The notes under the pieces: model-generated
Seen by the model: only the letters and a program-made list of their open reading frames with translations
Databases searched by the model: none
What the model was told of the DNA's origin: nothing
Source of the DNA: CAYUWG01 sp964448285
Lineage (GTDB): Bacteria > Bacteroidota > Ignavibacteria > SZUA-365
NCBI GenBank assembly: GCA_964448285.1
Contig: CAYUWG010000135.1
Span: 1 to 6,427 of the forward strand
Direction: 5' to 3'
DNA length: 6,427 nt
Shown here: positions 4,813 through 6,427 of the stretch, piece after piece
How the letters are laid out: every line of letters starts with the position of its first letter
How positions within the stretch are numbered: position 1 is the first letter of the stretch
Program-made: the position numbers and the translations under genes

Positions 4813-6427
4813 ATGATTCATCGTTTCGTTCTGATCCTGTTAATCGCGTCCTCATGTTTGGTGCATGTTTTTGCACAAGCAATCCACCCAATCCCGAAGT
4901 ATGTCCCTCCTGAAATGGATGCATATGGTGAGGGGGGCTATTACGATGAAATGGCCGTACTGGAAACATCGTGTTCAACGATGGAGGACGTGAAGAGCTT
5001 ATGGCACCAACTAACGGAAGCGGGTGCTCTCGTCGCAGTCATTTCGTCACCTCAGCGATGGCTTGCTTGGGTCCCGGAAGAACATCGCGAAGCAATCATG
5101 AACACACGCGTTCAATCAGCACGTGGTCAGATAGGCATTGTCTCAGTGTCCTACACGGCCGCAGAGTTTCAGGCTCGTAAGGGCATAAGCATCATGACTT
5201 CGCCGAACGAGGAAACTGCCGACGCTGATGAGGGGCTTATCAATTTTCTTGACTACGTGAAAAGACAACTGACCGATGACGACAGACAGCGCATAGAAGA
5301 TCGACAACTTGAACTGGAGTACTTACGATCAACGCAACCGCCGTTGGATTGTTTGAAGGGGCTTGAAGTTATACCGGTTCCACAGCAAAAAGGAACGGGT
5401 GTTCAGGGAGAAGGAGATCAAGTAACGCGAAAAACAGCTGTCCTCGGTTTGATCGTTCACAACAGTTTCTTTCTTGAAAGCTCTTCAGGTCCATGGTCGT
5501 GGCCTGCAAATGTGTATGATCGATATCGGACACTTTGCATCGCAGGGATGGCGTACTGGACAGCGTTGGCGGCCAAGTACGGGAGGTCAGCGACGAATTA
5601 CTGGCGACTGTTCGGGCCGACGCATACGGCAACACAACTCGGCTTCGAAGCTGCGTCCATGAACAATGAACACACGTTCATCCCGATCGTGATAGAACGT
5701 CTTGCTCCACCATCGTTTTGGGATTGGTTCTTCGGAAGAATTCCCTCGTGGAATGGACCCGGTCTAAATAGAGGGGATGCATGGGCATATTACTACAACA
5801 ACAAGATGCGTGATGCCTTTAGCGCCGATGAGTCCCTCTGTGGCTTCATAGCATATAAGCCGAGCGGCGATGCAGGTATCTGGCCTCATGCGCGCGGTAT
5901 TATCTGGGGGAACGGTGATCTCGAAGGAACATACTATGCGATGGACACGCAATACTCCGGGTCTGATCCCCTTTCAGCGCCTGACCGCAACGTGATTGCT
6001 CATGAGATTGGGCATCTCTACGGTGGACCGGATGAGTATAACGCAGATGGTTGCAACTGGTCGTACAGAGGCGCTCCCAATATCAATTGTCAGGTAACAC
6101 GAAGCGCATCATCATTCGGTCGTCCGGGGTGGAACATCATGGGATTCGACGGAATCATGGCGTGGAATTATACGAGGGGAACAAGCACTGCAACGCCCGT
6201 TCATGTCGGTCTTCTTTCCTCATCGTCGATGTCACCAATCCGTTGTTTTTCCACATCGCCAGCAAACATTCCGATAACGATCAACACGTCGGATAACGGT
6301 AACAGGATCTTTAATTCATCCATATGTCTTCCGATGGAGTACGATTTCGTTCATCGAACTACCGTCCCGCTCACGCGAAATATCAGCGGGACGACGTGGT
6401 ACTTCGATTACTGGGAGGTGAAGCGGC
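4813..6427 (+). CDS. Exported metzincin-like zinc metalloprotease, N-terminal 538 residues (3' truncated by window end)
   Basis: The frame is open from ATG 4813 to the window edge with no stop. Residues 1-22 are a Sec signal peptide (MIHRF, a hydrophobic stretch, then HVFAQ). Residues about 23-190 may be a pro-domain: a compact alpha/beta-looking part containing ALVAVISSPQRWLAWVP (72-88), then a charged helix-like run at about 147-175. Residues about 205-460 look like the catalytic domain. HEIGHLYGGPD (397-407) fits HExxHxxGxxD: His397 and His401 would bind zinc with Asp407 as third ligand, and Glu398 would be the general base. The motif continues into DEY (407-409). Met443 (NIM) or Met449 (GIM) could be the Met-turn, and Cys414 and Cys426 could form a disulfide. 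The part from about 460 onward resembles a beta-sandwich or bacterial repeat module, with WYFDYWEV at the end. The protein is expected outside the inner membrane; whether it carries a T9SS tail is unknown because the C-terminus is missing. It is divergent from the AbgT gene. I do not recognise a named family; peptidase activity is inferred from the motif. Confidence 0.88.
   Translation, partial: MIHRFVLILLIASSCLVHVFAQAIHPIPKYVPPEMDAYGEGGYYDEMAVLETSCSTMEDVKSLWHQLTEAGALVAVISSPQRWLAWVPEEHREAIMNTRVQSARGQIGIVSVSYTAAEFQARKGISIMTSPNEETADADEGLINFLDYVKRQLTDDDRQRIEDRQLELEYLRSTQPPLDCLKGLEVIPVPQQKGTGVQGEGDQVTRKTAVLGLIVHNSFFLESSSGPWSWPANVYDRYRTLCIAGMAYWTALAAKYGRSATNYWRLFGPTHTATQLGFEAASMNNEHTFIPIVIERLAPPSFWDWFFGRIPSWNGPGLNRGDAWAYYYNNKMRDAFSADESLCGFIAYKPSGDAGIWPHARGIIWGNGDLEGTYYAMDTQYSGSDPLSAPDRNVIAHEIGHLYGGPDEYNADGCNWSYRGAPNINCQVTRSASSFGRPGWNIMGFDGIMAWNYTRGTSTATPVHVGLLSSSSMSPIRCFSTSPANIPITINTSDNGNRIFNSSICLPMEYDFVHRTTVPLTRNISGTTWYFDYWEVKR

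Noticed and set aside
4846..4857. Lipoprotein signal (Cys15) in the protease signal peptide
   Set aside because: The residues before the cysteine (ASS) lack the usual Leu/Val/Ile at -3, and a standard signal peptidase I site follows at VFA-Q.
1..6427. CRISPR arrays, tRNA or rRNA genes, insertion sequences, defence or phage genes
   Set aside because: No regularly spaced repeats, cloverleaf-like segments, transposase-like frames or nuclease/toxin motifs were seen on either strand.

Overview
The window looks like chromosomal DNA from a Bacteroidota/Chlorobi-group bacterium, most likely Ignavibacteria or Kapabacteria-like. The main evidence is the C-terminus of the first gene: a type IX secretion system (T9SS) sorting domain opening with the FENYPNPFNPST signature, common in those lineages. 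The other two exported proteins begin with Sec signal peptides that both end in VFAQ. The lineage is inferred from family knowledge; no rRNA or other marker is present.

Layout, left to right. (1) 1-597, plus strand: the 3' end of a secreted protein with a sialidase/BNR-like Asp-box and a T9SS tail; its start lies outside the window. (2) 598-769: a convergent gap holding a small hairpin and an imperfect palindrome resembling dispersed intergenic repeats. (3) 770-2797 (or 2830), minus strand: an exported protein of about six fibronectin type III (Fn3) domains, with a helix-like insert in the first and no sorting tail. (4) 2798-3041: a gap with a possible terminator for the upstream transporter, a weak promoter and two competing translation starts. 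(5) 3042-4568, minus strand: a complete 508-residue AbgT-family transporter that keeps the signature residues of the family. (6) 4569-4812: a divergent regulatory gap with a perfect 12-bp inverted repeat and further copies of its half-site. (7) 4813 to the window end, plus strand: the first 538 residues of an exported zinc metalloprotease with a metzincin-like HExxHxxGxxD motif. It is open at its 3' end.

Three of the four genes encode exported or surface proteins, so the region looks like an envelope or extracellular-function segment rather than a metabolic operon. The transporter and the metalloprotease are transcribed divergently from a gap with an operator-like palindrome, so they may share a regulator; nothing shows that they share a pathway. 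I see no tRNA, rRNA, CRISPR array, transposase or phage gene. The most notable items are the metalloprotease and the palindrome with its half-sites. I do not see a clearly new multi-gene system.
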